A DNA stretch of 52,177 nucleotides from Multifurca ochricompacta (Eukaryota; Basidiomycota; Agaricomycetes; Russulales; Russulaceae). The stretch lies in assembly GCA_022496185.1 (NCBI GenBank), contig WTXG01000249.1:1-52177 (forward strand), written 5' to 3'. Position numbers and translations under genes: made by a program. The notes under the pieces are model-generated. The model worked only from the letters and a program-made list of their open reading frames with translations, ran no database searches and was not told the origin of the DNA. Positions 1 to 10,900 of this stretch are shown here, one piece after another (within the stretch, counting starts at the first letter, position 1; the number at the start of each line of letters is the position of its first letter).

Positions 1-630
1 CTGTACTCGCAACAGGAGCACACCTTAACACGCGTCTTCTGGTTCTTATTGCTGACCAACATTTGTTTCTAATCGCTGAACCTCCTCTTGCTTGTGCATC
101 ACCGTCCGTGTGATCTATTGCCCACCCTCGTTTGAATCGACCCAACACGCCATAGCAACTCTCCCTGTTGGATATCTTGCATCTTGTCTGTCGTCATCTT
201 GTCTGCCCTGCCATCTGGAGCACTGTTAGTGTTGCGGTTGGCTTGGTCGTTCTTTATAAAGTCAATAGTTCAGGTTTTTTAGACAATTGCTCAACCCGCA
301 GGTTAAAGCAAGGAAGGATAGAATTCCTGGGTCAGAAGCCAAGTAGAGTACAAAAGCTCAAGACTGAGGGTTTTGAGCTGAAATCTTACAGTATATATAC
401 AACCTAGAGAGATGACGTCATCGTAGCTGGAACGAGCTCAAAAGTAAAGTGATAGAATATGATGGAACAGCAGAGAGTCGAGAGCGTTAAGGACGCGGCC
501 TAGTAATGACATAGAAAAGGTAGAAGAGTATAGAATAAAGGAATGAAATAAAGCTTAGTAACAGTTAGTGTGCGACAAGCCTTCCTAATCTGGGAAGGGG
601 AGCGTTAGCGACGCGCTCAGAGTTGACCAA
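1..630. other. No recognisable gene; left edge
   Basis: I see no coding region that I can support here. A 12-bp perfect palindrome GATGACGTCATC lies at 411-422, close to a TATA-like run (tatatata, about 391-398). It contains a CRE-type TGACGTCA core, so it could be a bZIP site, but nothing ties it to the downstream pseudogene. The segment could also be an old LTR, but I found no matching ends. Confidence 0.3.
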
Positions 631-2591
631 ATGATGAGCTCCGAGTCTACTACCATCACACTATTTTGCCAGGCTCTCGATGACAACAGCAATCCTCTTG
701 GAGGTATATTCAAGGTTGGAGTCCGATCGAATGAATTCGTCACAGACCTCCAAAAAATCATTAAGGCTGAGATGTCTCCCTTGTTGGATAACTTCGCAGC
801 CAATCAGATCCTTCTATGGAAAGTCTTGACACCACAACACCCCGGTCGTACAAGATCTACGATAAATGAATTCATGGCCTTGATCAATGCCATCGAGTTC
901 CCTGGCAGCACCACTGACGAAGCGGTCGAAGGGAACGGTGTCATGCAAATTCTTCAGCCCGGAAAATGGCCCAATTGAGGCTTATCTACATCTTCTTGTT
1001 CAAGTACCATGTAAGTTAAGTTTTGATCATCATGGGATTGCCACACGTATTTGACAATAATGCAGCCATCGAACACCCGGAGAAGACCCTGAGAGTTAAA
1101 GCGAGAGGCCCTATTCGAAAGTTGCTCACGCTCCGCCAAGGTGAGAATTCGGGACTCTTGGCCCACAACCTATCAGTTAATAGCCTGATTTAGCTCAGGA
1201 ACTCTATCACCAAGCAGCTCTCAAAGGTCCCCTTCTTCAAAGCCAGCAATCATATCGGAATACATCAAGCAACAGGAGGAATTACCGATTCTCAATGGGC
1301 GTCCATTTGAGTGCTATGCTCCTCCCATCGGCCTGTTCCACCCAGTGCTCAACTCATTTCAGGAAGTTTTAACGAGTCAGGATCCATTGAACTTGGACGA
1401 TGGGGCATGGTCATCAGTCAAGGCCCTTCAAAGGGCTTTTGCTAATCTTTATAAAAACGAGGCTGATCGCTTAGAGGCTATCCATGCACCTTTGAACGCA
1501 CTTCTCGGTGGCAATCTTACGCGCACTAGTGAAACCGGTGTCACAGCGGATAAGACGATAACTGAAGCTTGTTGCGGCTCGACGGCATATATCGCGGTAT
1601 TGGAGATGAAGAATGAAATTGGAACTGCCCATGCAGATCCTTTCATTCAAGCTGGCCTCTCCTATCGCCGTTACTGGGGGCATTCTGGTGCGTTACAAAC
1701 ATATCCATGTGTAAAATCTAATTGGTATCTATCAAGACAAGTCATTAGAGAATGTTCCTATTGCCCAACCATCATTTTAGCAATTGCCGGCCTGTGGATG
1801 TGTGTCTCTGGTGCTATTTACCTTGAGAAAGTGGTGGTGCAACCTTTAACAGGCTACATCTGGCTTGGAGGTAGTGTTTTCGACGAGGACCAACTTCACT
1901 TCACCTTAAGGCTATTCACTGCACTGAAGTTGGCCATCTCCACACTCCGCAGCTACTACCTGACACTTGGTCCCACCAACAAATGCCCAGAAGACCTTGT
2001 TCATGCAATCCCTTATGTTACCCCTTCATTTGCATCAACATTGACCTATATTTCACGACCTAGTCCGGATCAGCAGAGCAAGCTTGTGTACAAGGCTAAG
2101 TTTATCCATGCTGGTTCTAGTCGGCCAGCAGTTGTCAAGTTTGTGTCAAAATATAATGCAAAGGCACATTGAATTTTGGCTGCGCACCAACTTGCACCAA
2201 CCCTGTATCACACTGGCACAGAGGATGTGGACACATCAAAGTATATGGTGGGCTGCACATGGTTATCATGGACATCATAGAGGGGAAGCACCTGGATGGC
2301 ATGCTTGCAAGTGATCAGTATCAAAAGGTGAAGAAGGCCATCGACTTGCTGCATGGTCATGGTTTTGTGTTTGGAGATTTTCGAACGCCAAATATTCTGA
2401 TCAATGGTGAAAATGTAATGCTCATTGACTTTGATTGGTGTGGAAAGGCAGGTGAATCTCAGTATCCTGTGACGATCAATCTGGATCCTAGGATAGGTTG
2501 GCCAGAGGGTGTGGGGCTGGATAGTGTGATGGAAATGGAGCATGATCAGTTGATGCTAGAGCAGCTGAGACCTCCTAGCCTTGATAGATAG
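631..2591 (+). pseudogene. Crinkler (CRN)-type effector with C-terminal kinase-like domain, broken
   Basis: The N-terminus (631-about 1010) resembles the ubiquitin-like N-terminal domain of Crinkler proteins: an ITLFCQAL start, a VGVRSNEFVTDLQKIIKAE segment and an ILLWKV strand. The C-terminus (about 2250-2591) is protein-kinase-like, with a catalytic-loop motif HGFVFGDFRTPNIL and an LIDFDW metal-binding motif. Three introns are plausible: 1011-1065, 1141-1193 and 1688-1748. The gene is broken three times: a frame change near 971-975 (needed to keep the conserved strand after the first ORF), an in-frame TGA at 2170-2172 where CGA would fit, and a +2 TA-type duplication near 2242-2246. Crinklers with kinase-like tails are known in several eukaryotes, where many act in host or competitor nuclei; any activity of this copy is inferred to be lost. 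The intact intron pattern suggests recent decay. Confidence 0.75.
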
Positions 2592-3539
2592 ATACCACAC
2601 ATAGAAATCAGACAAGGGTAGTCTGAACTTGTATATTTGTACTTATAACAGATAATAGATATATTGATCACGATCTGCTGTAGCAATGCGAGGCGCTTTG
2701 AAATGAGTAAGTAATGTAAGGATAGTCAGAGCAGCTCTGGGCCGGAAACCTTTTGCCTTCTCACTCGTTTGACCACCCATCCCAAACACTCACGCTTTGT
2801 CTCCACCGTTCTTCATACCCGTTCGTCATCCCTTCATAGCACCTGCCGCTTCACTATTCACCAGGTCTGGGATTCTTCTCACTCCTTCAAGGTTCAAATC
2901 AAGAAGTACTCGCTGAGGCATCCCACTTCAAGTTCCTTTCAGGTTGTCGTTTCCTGCCACAGTCACCATTGTATCGTCAATCGTCAAAGGACGAAATGCC
3001 AGTCAGGGTAGTATCGAAGGATGGGTATTGTCGTGCGTCATGGACTACTTGTATCTTCCTTTCATAGTCACACCCATGAAGCAGGTCCTCCTTTATACGA
3101 AACTTTACTTCTTGCATAGTAAACTTGGCATTCGACGTATCAACCCGTTCGACGCATTTCGGCCTCATCGACCCATATCAATGACTACTAACAATCCCTT
3201 GTCCTTTACTCTTTTCTCTCTCTCGCCGAATCTCTCCGCTTCAATCTCACTTAATCTTACTCGATCTCACGATCGTACTCCTTCATTCATACCGATGCAA
3301 CGTGGATTCCTTTACAATTTGAAATGTTGTCTCGTTGCCTTACTTCCTGCTTCCGATCCGCCTTTCTCTTGTCCACTCAGGGATTCTGGTTGGTTCAAGG
3401 CAACGAAAAGAGCCGTGCCCTCCCATCACATCACCCATCTTTATAAATATCGACGGGCAACAGTAGCAGCTCGTACACATTCGTCTCTACGAGAGAAAGT
3501 GATGATTATCGCGATGGTTAACAAGCCAAGTTGATAGTG
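2592..3539. other. Intergenic, no gene recognised
   Basis: This 950-bp stretch has a pyrimidine-rich plus strand and one open frame (2944-3534, 196 codons). Its predicted protein shows no motif, no signal peptide and no repeat I know, and it looks like chance openness. No transposon ends or tRNA-like boxes were seen. Confidence 0.3.
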
Positions 3540-4090
3540 CTGCGTGAGGGGTACCATTTTACCTCGACGACTATCTCCAGAATTACCTTTGTCATCGTTG
3601 CTGTTGATCGCACTTGGGTGTAAGCCTCAACGCGTTTGAAAAGGGTTTCGATCCTCTGGAAAATGTCGATGAGTGCGTCTTGACTAGTACCAACATCCTT
3701 AGCTGCCTGGAAGATCTCCTTGAGTTTTTATCACTTTCGCTGGGGAGAATACCTGAATATTAAATATGAGGATGGTGGCGTCCACATGGTTAACTTGGAT
3801 ATGTTCACCAAACCGTCACCCTTATAAAGGGTAGCAGAAAACGCATAGAACACATTCACAGTGCCTCTTGTAGGTATTGAAGGTAGCAATGAAGGTTGCC
3901 TGAAAGACGATGAGGTAGTGATAGTGTTGATTGTCGGGGTTGAGGAAATGGAGACACTGGTAGGTGGTTGATTAAGTTAGTAGTAGGAAATGAAATGTGC
4001 GTGCAGTGAAACACAGGTTCACTGGATGATGTATTGATGACAAGTAGTGGTAATTGAAGTCACTGTGTTAATTGGAATACTGTATATGGC
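3540..4090 (-). pseudogene. Relic of the 5' end of a Goodbye-NACHT gene
   Basis: Read on the minus strand this stretch matches the 5' end and upstream flank of the decayed NACHT gene at 17793-20375. Shared blocks include the segment encoding the LSILALATKEVKQG-type end of the Goodbye domain (about 3560-3740 versus 19753-19920). Another is the block with 'gtgcgtgcag' and 'aattgaagtc' (about 3995-4085 versus 20388-20470). The match includes non-coding upstream sequence, so this is a segmental duplicate and not a processed copy. About 100 bp of the Goodbye coding part is missing and the NACHT part is absent, so no product is expected. Confidence 0.7.
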
Positions 4091-4284
4091 AGATAGACAC
4101 TCGTAGCGGTTGAGTAGGCGGGGACGGTAAGAGCTGCTGCCTCAGAACGATCACGTGATGGGAAAGTCGGAGAAGCAAATCAGACGCGTCTTGGATTTTT
4201 GGTTCTCTCTCAAAGTTCAACCAAATCCTCTTTGCCTTACCCCCGTCTTCTCAGATTTCGCCGGCTGCCAATCTCATTAATATC

Positions 4285-5407
4285 ATGGTGGGTAGATTTC
4301 CTTATCCAAATTTTACCAATATAGCTTCTGATTTATGAAAAGTCTATTCCTTATACTGCCATGCGTCGTCTTATGCGAGAGCTGAAAGAGCTCAGGACGG
4401 AACCTCCGGAAGGCATCCGCGTTCAGTTGAGCGAGGAGAGTATACTGGACGTTGTCGGTATTATTGAAGGCCCAGGTAAGTCCCTAGGGAGAAAACCACT
4501 AATCCGGACCAGGCAATGACGGGATTTTGCAGAGGGCACGCCTTACCAAGGAGGCTACTTTCGCGTGAAGTTCGAATTCACAGAGGAATTTCCCGCGACA
4601 CCACCGAGATGTAAGACATATGTCTTCGTATTTAACTTCTGTCTGTATTCATGCAAACTGCCAGGTTGGTTTGCGACCAAGATTTTCCACCCGAACGTCT
4701 CGAGTTCAGGGGAGATTTGTGTCAACACCCTCAAGAAGGACTGGAAATCATCATACGGCATCGGACACATCCTTGTCACTGTCAAGTGCCTACTCATTTA
4801 TCCGAATCCTGACTCGGCGCTCGACGAGGAAGCAGGCAAACTGCTACAGGAAAATTACGAGAGCTATTGTGAACGCGCAAAGCTCATCACGAGTGTGCAC
4901 GCAACACCCAAAGTAGGTTCCCGTTCCGCGTTCCGCGATCGTGTTCAAAGATTGGCCAGTTGAGCTGAGCACTCTCCCTGTACTCAGGTCCCTCCACCAG
5001 AATTTACCACACAATCTGTCCTGGCCAACATTCCTGATGCACCCGCACCCATTGTAGCCTCACTTCCATCCACGTCATCCCTATCATCTCTATCGCCATC
5101 CTCGTTACTCTTATCGCAGAAAGGTGTCATTACGGCAGCAACCGCGACTATTCCATTACAGCAGTCCGCGTCAAACACGTTCTCACTATCGTCCTCACTT
5201 TCATCGCTTATAAATACGGCAAGTGAGAAGGAGAAGGACCGTCATGCATCACCCGCGCCTCTGGGAACAGCGGATTCGAACGTTGCTCCAGTAATTAATC
5301 CGGGTAGTGCAGGTGCCATATTGAGTCCGGCAAAGGCAGTCAAACGCGGTGCAGCGCCAGGGGTAGCAGCAGGCGAGAAGCGCAAGAAGGCGCTCAAACG
5401 GTTGTAA
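4285..5407 (+). CDS. UBE2S: Ubiquitin-conjugating enzyme E2 S-like (APC/C chain-elongating E2)
   Basis: A 293-residue E2 in five exons: 4285-4287, 4343-4475, 4533-4610, 4665-4912 and 4988-5407. All introns are GT-AG and 54-75 nt long, and the first exon is only the ATG. The UBC fold is complete: [10 protein letters not shown] helix, [10 protein letters not shown] strand, FPATPP turn, then [19 protein letters not shown] with the catalytic Cys. The block [14 protein letters not shown] is diagnostic for the UBE2S group. A Ser/Ala-rich linker of about 110 residues follows and the protein ends in KKALKRL, like the basic LRRL tail with which animal UBE2S docks on the anaphase-promoting complex. From family knowledge it extends ubiquitin chains on APC/C substrates at mitotic exit. 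It is longer than human UBE2S (222 aa) because of the linker. The ATG was chosen because it splices in frame to the family N-terminus. No breaks were seen. Confidence 0.92.
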
Positions 5408-5905
5408 AAGATCACGACCGCGTGTGTTCTTTAGGCCGCTTTATCTGCATAGTTTTGTTTGGATTTGGATGAATGAGAGATAGATTCGCGCCCTTGCGAA
5501 GTGTTTCACGTTCATTAAGAGGCGAACTGAAGTGTCGTGGAGCCGAGCTGGCCGTCTTGGGCTAGATTAAGGACGGTGTCTGTTGTCTGACTAGAGTGGG
5601 TGAGCGGGTGGGCCGCCGTGTTCATAAGTTTGGGTTTGTTTGGCTCACCGTTGAGCTGACAAGGTTAAGGGCTGAGGCAGAAGAAAGCCTGACACTACAG
5701 GCAGGGGGTTATTTCATGAAAGCTAAAATAGGGTTGAGATAGCAACAGAATAAATAATTTCATGTCAGCAAAAAAGAATGACAAAATGCAGAGAAGTGAT
5801 GCATCTCAGGTACAGGTTTCTAGTATAATTCTGATAAACGCAGCTGTAAAAAGGGGTTAAGCTATCTATTTAGATAGCAGATAAGTTCAGTTCTTGTGGT
5901 CAAAA
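5408..5905. other. UBE2S 3' flank, AT-rich intergenic
   Basis: Sequence after the E2 stop codon. It becomes AT-rich after about 5700. No open frame or repeat end is supported here until the small LINE insertion at 5920. Confidence 0.4.
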
Positions 5906-6070
5906 ACTGTATATTTATTTGGGTGCCACCCTGGAAGCGCGTGATATAATCGATTTCAAAGAAGAAAAAAAAACTGTATATTTATTAGTATCTTTGCCTA
6001 TTTGGACAGCGGATAAGCTATTACTAAGCGTTAGCTAACTATGGAAGATATTCAGTTCTTGTGGTCAAAA
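5886..6070. repeat. 20-nt direct repeat pair
   Basis: TTCAGTTCTTGTGGTCAAAA occurs identically at 5886-5905 and 6051-6070, about 165 bp apart. Both copies are followed by 'actg'. It may be the edge of a short local duplication. It is separate from the LINE target duplication that starts just downstream. Confidence 0.7.
5920..5972 (+). mobile_element. Extremely 5'-truncated LINE insertion (about 53 bp)
   Basis: The segment carries the 3'-terminal signature of the LINE family found elsewhere in the window ('gaagcgcgtgatataatcgatttcaaa' type, compare 16290-16325 and 34738-34770), followed by an A-rich tail. It is flanked by the 14-bp direct repeat ACTGTATATTTATT at 5906-5919 and 5973-5986. Only the last tens of bases of the element were copied, as expected when target-primed reverse transcription aborts early. 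Confidence 0.75.
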
Positions 6071-6572
6071 CTGAAGTGAACGCGTACAAAGTAAAGTCCT
6101 TATATACTACTAAAAGAGCGTGAAAATAAAGAAGGAAACATAACTAATCAATTGTGACATGATACGAAGGAGTGTGTTGTGCGTGCAATGTGGAATTATT
6201 TCTGAATCAGTTCAGTCAATGGACGCACTTTAGATTATCTTATCACGATCAATAGATCGAGTCCAGGTGTCCGGCGGTCGCTACCGGCCCGTCTCAACAC
6301 GAGCGATGCAGACTCGCTCGTTTTAACACCCATATGGATGATGTCATTGGTGGTGTGATTGATGATGTCATTGGTAGTGTGGCGGAACTGAGCAACTAAC
6401 ACGGTGAACGTTTACATAGAAGACCGACAGGTTCTCGCACTTTCAATCCCCTTGAGTGACATAGAGAGGCTTTCCTATTGAGAATTGCCTGAAGCCTAGT
6501 AATGGCACACTGTACATGGGTGGACTGGTTGTGGCTAGGGCACAATACACAGAAACCACCTTGGAGGCCTAA

Positions 6573-6645
6573 GGCTGTGTGGCTCAGTGGTTAGAGCGCC
6601 AGTCCTAGTATGTCTGGGGGTCTTGTGTTCAATCCCCAATCTGGC
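6573..6645 (+). other. tRNA-like sequence, probable SINE head
   Basis: It has a good pol III A box (TGGCTCAGTGG, 6580-6590), a D-arm GCTC/GAGC and a B-box-like TGTTCAATCCC (about 6626-6636). The acceptor ends do not pair and the anticodon arm folds poorly, so it is not a working tRNA gene. A similar head sits on the minus strand at 41255-41302. Together they suggest a tRNA-derived SINE family, although no shared body was traced. Confidence 0.5.
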
Positions 6646-6659
6646 ATATTGCTGAAGCT

Positions 6660-7175
6660 TACTACTATACTCCTGAGGGTAATATTCACAGATCCCATAT
6701 TTGTTGCTTTGCTAATTTACACCCCTATAGCAGATTATCATCTCATCGACCACAATGCAATGAATGATTGAATCACCTCCTCTGAGAAAATGCCATGTTC
6801 TTCATGTTTCCACCATGGATGTCATGGCATGCAATGGCCCTGTGTATCTTCACAGATTAATGGCAAAGCATGTGATGCAGCACACCTACTCCCCAAAAGC
6901 AAGGGTGATGAGGTATATATCAGTCACCATTGTTCCATGTCACTGCCTTGCTAAACCCCTCCTAGTATATTGAGGTTATTCTTCAAGATCATCTCAATTT
7001 GTACAACCCCGCTTTAGAACCTGATATTCCCCTAGACAACCAAGAGGGAGAAATCACAGCTCAAACATCTCAGATGGAATGCTTCATACAATAGACAATG
7101 TCCTTGCACTCTCCATGTTGGTCAAGGGAACCACTCCTGAAATGATGGCCACAGAAAGACAGAGACAAGAGGAAG
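6660..7175 (+). pseudogene. Degenerate coding relic split by the gypsy element
   Basis: Short plus-strand open pieces are interrupted by stops. The last piece, ending TPEMMATERQRQEE, runs into the gypsy insertion and continues in frame on the far side (14528-14577) as EELRAKEASRVKVQE followed by a stop, once the 5-bp target duplication is counted once. The gypsy element therefore landed in the 3' end of a coding region. The family is not recognised; an old DNA transposon is possible. The upstream part is poor in CpG, which suggests age. Confidence 0.45.
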
Positions 7176-7901
7176 TGTAACGGGTGCTTCTATCCCGCGC
7201 TTGCTATGTTTGATTAGATTAGATGTAAAGATCGTAGTAAAACTCAGAGGTGAAAATGCCTTGTCGGAAAGCTGCCCAGAACGCGGAGATTAATGCACGC
7301 GTAAGGCTTGAAGCAGTCAGAGGACTCTGCCTTGCTTATGCAGCAAGAATAGACCTATATTGAACTTTGCTAAGAGCCTACAGCCCCAAGAGGACAAGAT
7401 TAGTTGGGCCTAAGTAAATACAAAGATAAAGTGATAAAGCGCACCTACAGCCCCAAGAGGACAAGATGGGGTCTGCAGCGTGCTACAGGGTGTCTTTAAA
7501 TATGTCCTAGTACTACTCTATGAAATACCAAAGCCGATCGAGCATGCGATGTAAATCTAATTAGTTATCAGTGGCCCGCTCTCCTGAGTGCCCTGACACA
7601 TCTTATTTACCAACGCGCGATCCTTTCCGCCGGTCTGGCATTATCTAAAATACATACTAGACTACTTTAGATCACTCTATAATCAAATCATCAAATTGTA
7701 TTACTCAAACAAAGGCCGCGTGTATCTATAATGTCCATTGCTGCATAGGGCAGCGACTACTTTGCATCGCGTGGACCGGGTCAGATCGGTCCGAACTCCT
7801 TCTTATCTTATCTAAGTCTAAGAAGGTCGACTTGTATAACGCACGCGCCCTCAGGATGGCTTTCAAGCGGTCCGGGATGCCAAAAATGCGCATCCAGGAC
7901 A
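7176..7901 (-). repeat. 3' LTR of the gypsy element
   Basis: On the plus strand it runs TGTAACGGG...ATCCAGGACA, with TG/CA ends. It contains a 24-bp direct repeat at 7377-7400 and 7444-7467 whose core AGGACAAGAT is also the primer-binding sequence. A polypurine tract (minus strand AGAAGGGGGG, about 7903-7915) lies just inside the LTR. Confidence 0.92.
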
Positions 7902-7915
7902 GTACCCCCCTTCTC
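7902..7915 (-). other. Polypurine tract of the gypsy element
   Basis: On the minus strand the run AGAAGGGGGG lies directly before the 3' LTR, where plus-strand DNA synthesis is primed in LTR retrotransposons. Confidence 0.7.
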
Positions 7916-10900
7916 AGGGCGTTGCGTCCTCGCAAGCCTCAGTGAAATAAAGTGGCGATTGCCATGGAGCGGACGTGAAGGCGAGCGTGGCTATCTTCCG
8001 TGGCGCACCGGGGTGTCGAGCGTAAAAGTCTCTGACAGCCTCCTGAGCGAGCTTGAAGTTTCTGGCCAGCTCCCATGAGTCCTCCCCTTCGCCGTATCCT
8101 TTCCACCGCACAAGGAATTTGAGTGTTCGACCGAACAGTTTCGCATCGCGAATATGGTCAACCTCATACTTTTCCTCGCCCTCGACCAGTACAGGGTCAG
8201 GCGGTGGTGGCATAAGTCCATTAACGTCATTGCCTTTGTAGGGACTAAGGCGATCCACATGGAATACATTGTGGATTCTCAGCGCTGCCGGGAGTTCCAA
8301 TCGATAATCAAGATCGCCAATCTTCTCGATAATCTTAAAGGGACCCATCTGTTTTGGCCCTAATTTCTGAGAAGGTTGGTGTATCTTAATGTTCTTGGCT
8401 TGGAGCCATACCATATCGCCTGTGCTGAAGCGATAAGATTGGCGGTAACCCGGCCCGGCGATCATGCGTTCTTTGCTAAGTCGCAGCACTGCCTCAGCAT
8501 CTGTCCTGGCAAGACGGAGCTGTTGAAGTTGCTTGTCTAAACTGGGAATGCCTGTAGGGCGCCCAGCTGGAATCGTGAAGTCCGGCGTGTACCCGTAGAG
8601 TAATTCAAAGGGTGTGTGGCCGGTCGCGGATGTCAATCTCGCGTTTAACACGAATTCCGCAGTGGGTAATAGTTCGATCCAATCATCCTGACGCTTATCT
8701 ACGAACATACGCAAATACTGTTCTATTTCTTGGTTTTTGCATTCTGCCTGTCCGTTAGCTTGAGGATGATATGCTGTGGTCAAACTACTGTCTATTCCCA
8801 GGCGCTTTAAAGCGGCCCGCATTGTCCGTGCTGCAAACTGTGGTCCCCTGTCGCTGACGATAGACTTAGGGATCCCATGCAGCGGGAAGATCTCGTTATA
8901 GTAGATCTGCCCTACACCATCTGCCGTGACGCCGCTGGTCACAGGGAAGAAGTGGACCTGTTTCGTATAGTGGTCCACTATCGTTAAAATTGCGTCTTTC
9001 CCTTGTGAAGAAGGAAGCCCAGTGATCAGATCAACGCCAATGATCTGCCAGGGTCCCTCCGGTACTTCGTGCGGCTGTATAGGCGCCGTAGGGTGCTGGT
9101 CGATCCTGTAGCGTTGACAGCGATCGCAGCCCTCTACGTACTTGGCGATGTATGTGGACATACGCGGCCACCAATAATAACGGCTGACAAGTTCTATAGT
9201 CCCATTTTTACCGGGATGTCCTGCAGTAACCGAATCATGACACTGTTTAATGATATCTTTTCGGAGATCCGGTACATTGGGTACATAAAGTTTTCCCTTG
9301 TAATAAATGAGACCGTCTTCCTCCTCCCAGTGAGAAACGCCATCAGTAAGAGCGCGCGGAGCGGATCTGGATAGGGATTTCAACCCCTCTATGACTTCCG
9401 CTTCGCGTGCCCTGCTGCTCTGATGCGATCTGTGAGAGGAGAGCTCTCTGGCTTGTAATGGGTACGTGCGGCCCGGAGAAACTGTTCCGGCTTGAGGACT
9501 TGTACCTGACGGTTGTCCTCACTGTCATACACGCGATCCGTAGGGAATCGGCTAAGAGCATCAGCTTGCATTGCTGATCCCTTCTTGTATCTAATCACAA
9601 AGTTGAATCTACTGAGGTACAGGGCCCAGCGCGCTTGACGTCGTGTTAAGTCGCGCATGCTAGCCCACCATTCCATATTCTTGTGATCAGTTACAACCTC
9701 AAAGGTAGATAGTCCTTCAAGGAAGTGCCGCCAATCCTCCAGTGCTCGGATCAATGCGAGCATTTCCCGGTCGTAAATCTCATAGTTACGTTCCGCGTCC
9801 GACATTGCTTCGGATCGAAATGCGACTGGGTGCCATAGCTCGTCGTCGTGTTTCTGCGACAGTATTCCACCGGTAGCGAATCCGGAAGCGTCCGTCTCCA
9901 AGCGCGTGGGCCTCTCGCTATCATAGACTGCTAATATTGGCTCTCTATGAAGCGTGCCTTCAGCGCTGCGAACGCGTTCATCTCCGCATCGCCCCATTGC
10001 CATGGGATATTTTTCTTAGTCAGGTCATGTAAGGGACGTGCTATACCAGCAAAGTCCTTAATGAAGCGTCGATAGAAGTTAGCGAATCCCACGAAGGCGC
10101 GAACGTCCTTCAAATTCTGTGGGATCGGCCACTCTCTGACCGCTTGGACCTTGGCAGGGTCCATCCTGACCTCTCCGGGACGGATAATCATCCCGAGATA
10201 CTCCATTTGATCTCTCTCAAATTCGCATTTCTCAGGCTTGAGGAAAAGGTCATACTCTTGGAGACGGCTGAGTACTTTACGCACGTCTTTCCGATGTTTC
10301 TCCAAGTTAGATGAAAATATCAGTATATCATCCATGTATACTGCGACCTCTCCTCTCGCAATCATGTCAGCGAAGACTGAATTCATCAACGCCTGGAAGG
10401 TGGCAGGACTGTTGGTCAAACCGAAGTACATAACGCGCGGTTCGTATAATCCACGGTTAGTAGCAAAGGCCGCCTTGTATTCGTCCCCTTCCTTAATTCT
10501 GACGTTGTGATATCCCCATCTGACATCGAATTTGGTAAAGATCTTAGCATCTTTCAGCCGGTTAATGATGTCCGCAGCAAGCGGTAGCGGATAACGGTTT
10601 TTAATTGTAATTTTGTTAAGAGGACGGTAATCCTGTATAAGTCTTAATTTCCCGTCCTTCTTTTTCAGGAAGAACACGGGGACGGCCATCGGTGACTTAG
10701 ATGGTACAATGTATCCCTTTCGTAAGTGTTCATCAATAAATTTGTCTAACTCCGCTTGCTCGTTCGGTGCCATGGGGTAGATCTTAGTCTTCCAGTGCGT
10801 CTTAGCGCCTGGTTCTAAATCTATTTCATGATCCCATGGTTGATGCTGAGGGAGTCTCTGTGATTCCTCCTCAGAGAAAACTTTCGCGAAGTCCCGGTAC

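Noticed and set aside
166..574. Possible solo LTR (TGTTGGATATC...GCGACA) near the left edge
   Set aside because: Flanking 5-mers do not match and no second copy exists in the window.
9384..9960. Programmed frameshifting between pol domains of the gypsy element
   Set aside because: No slippery sequence at either point and each looks like one lost base; simple mutation or sequencing error is more likely.
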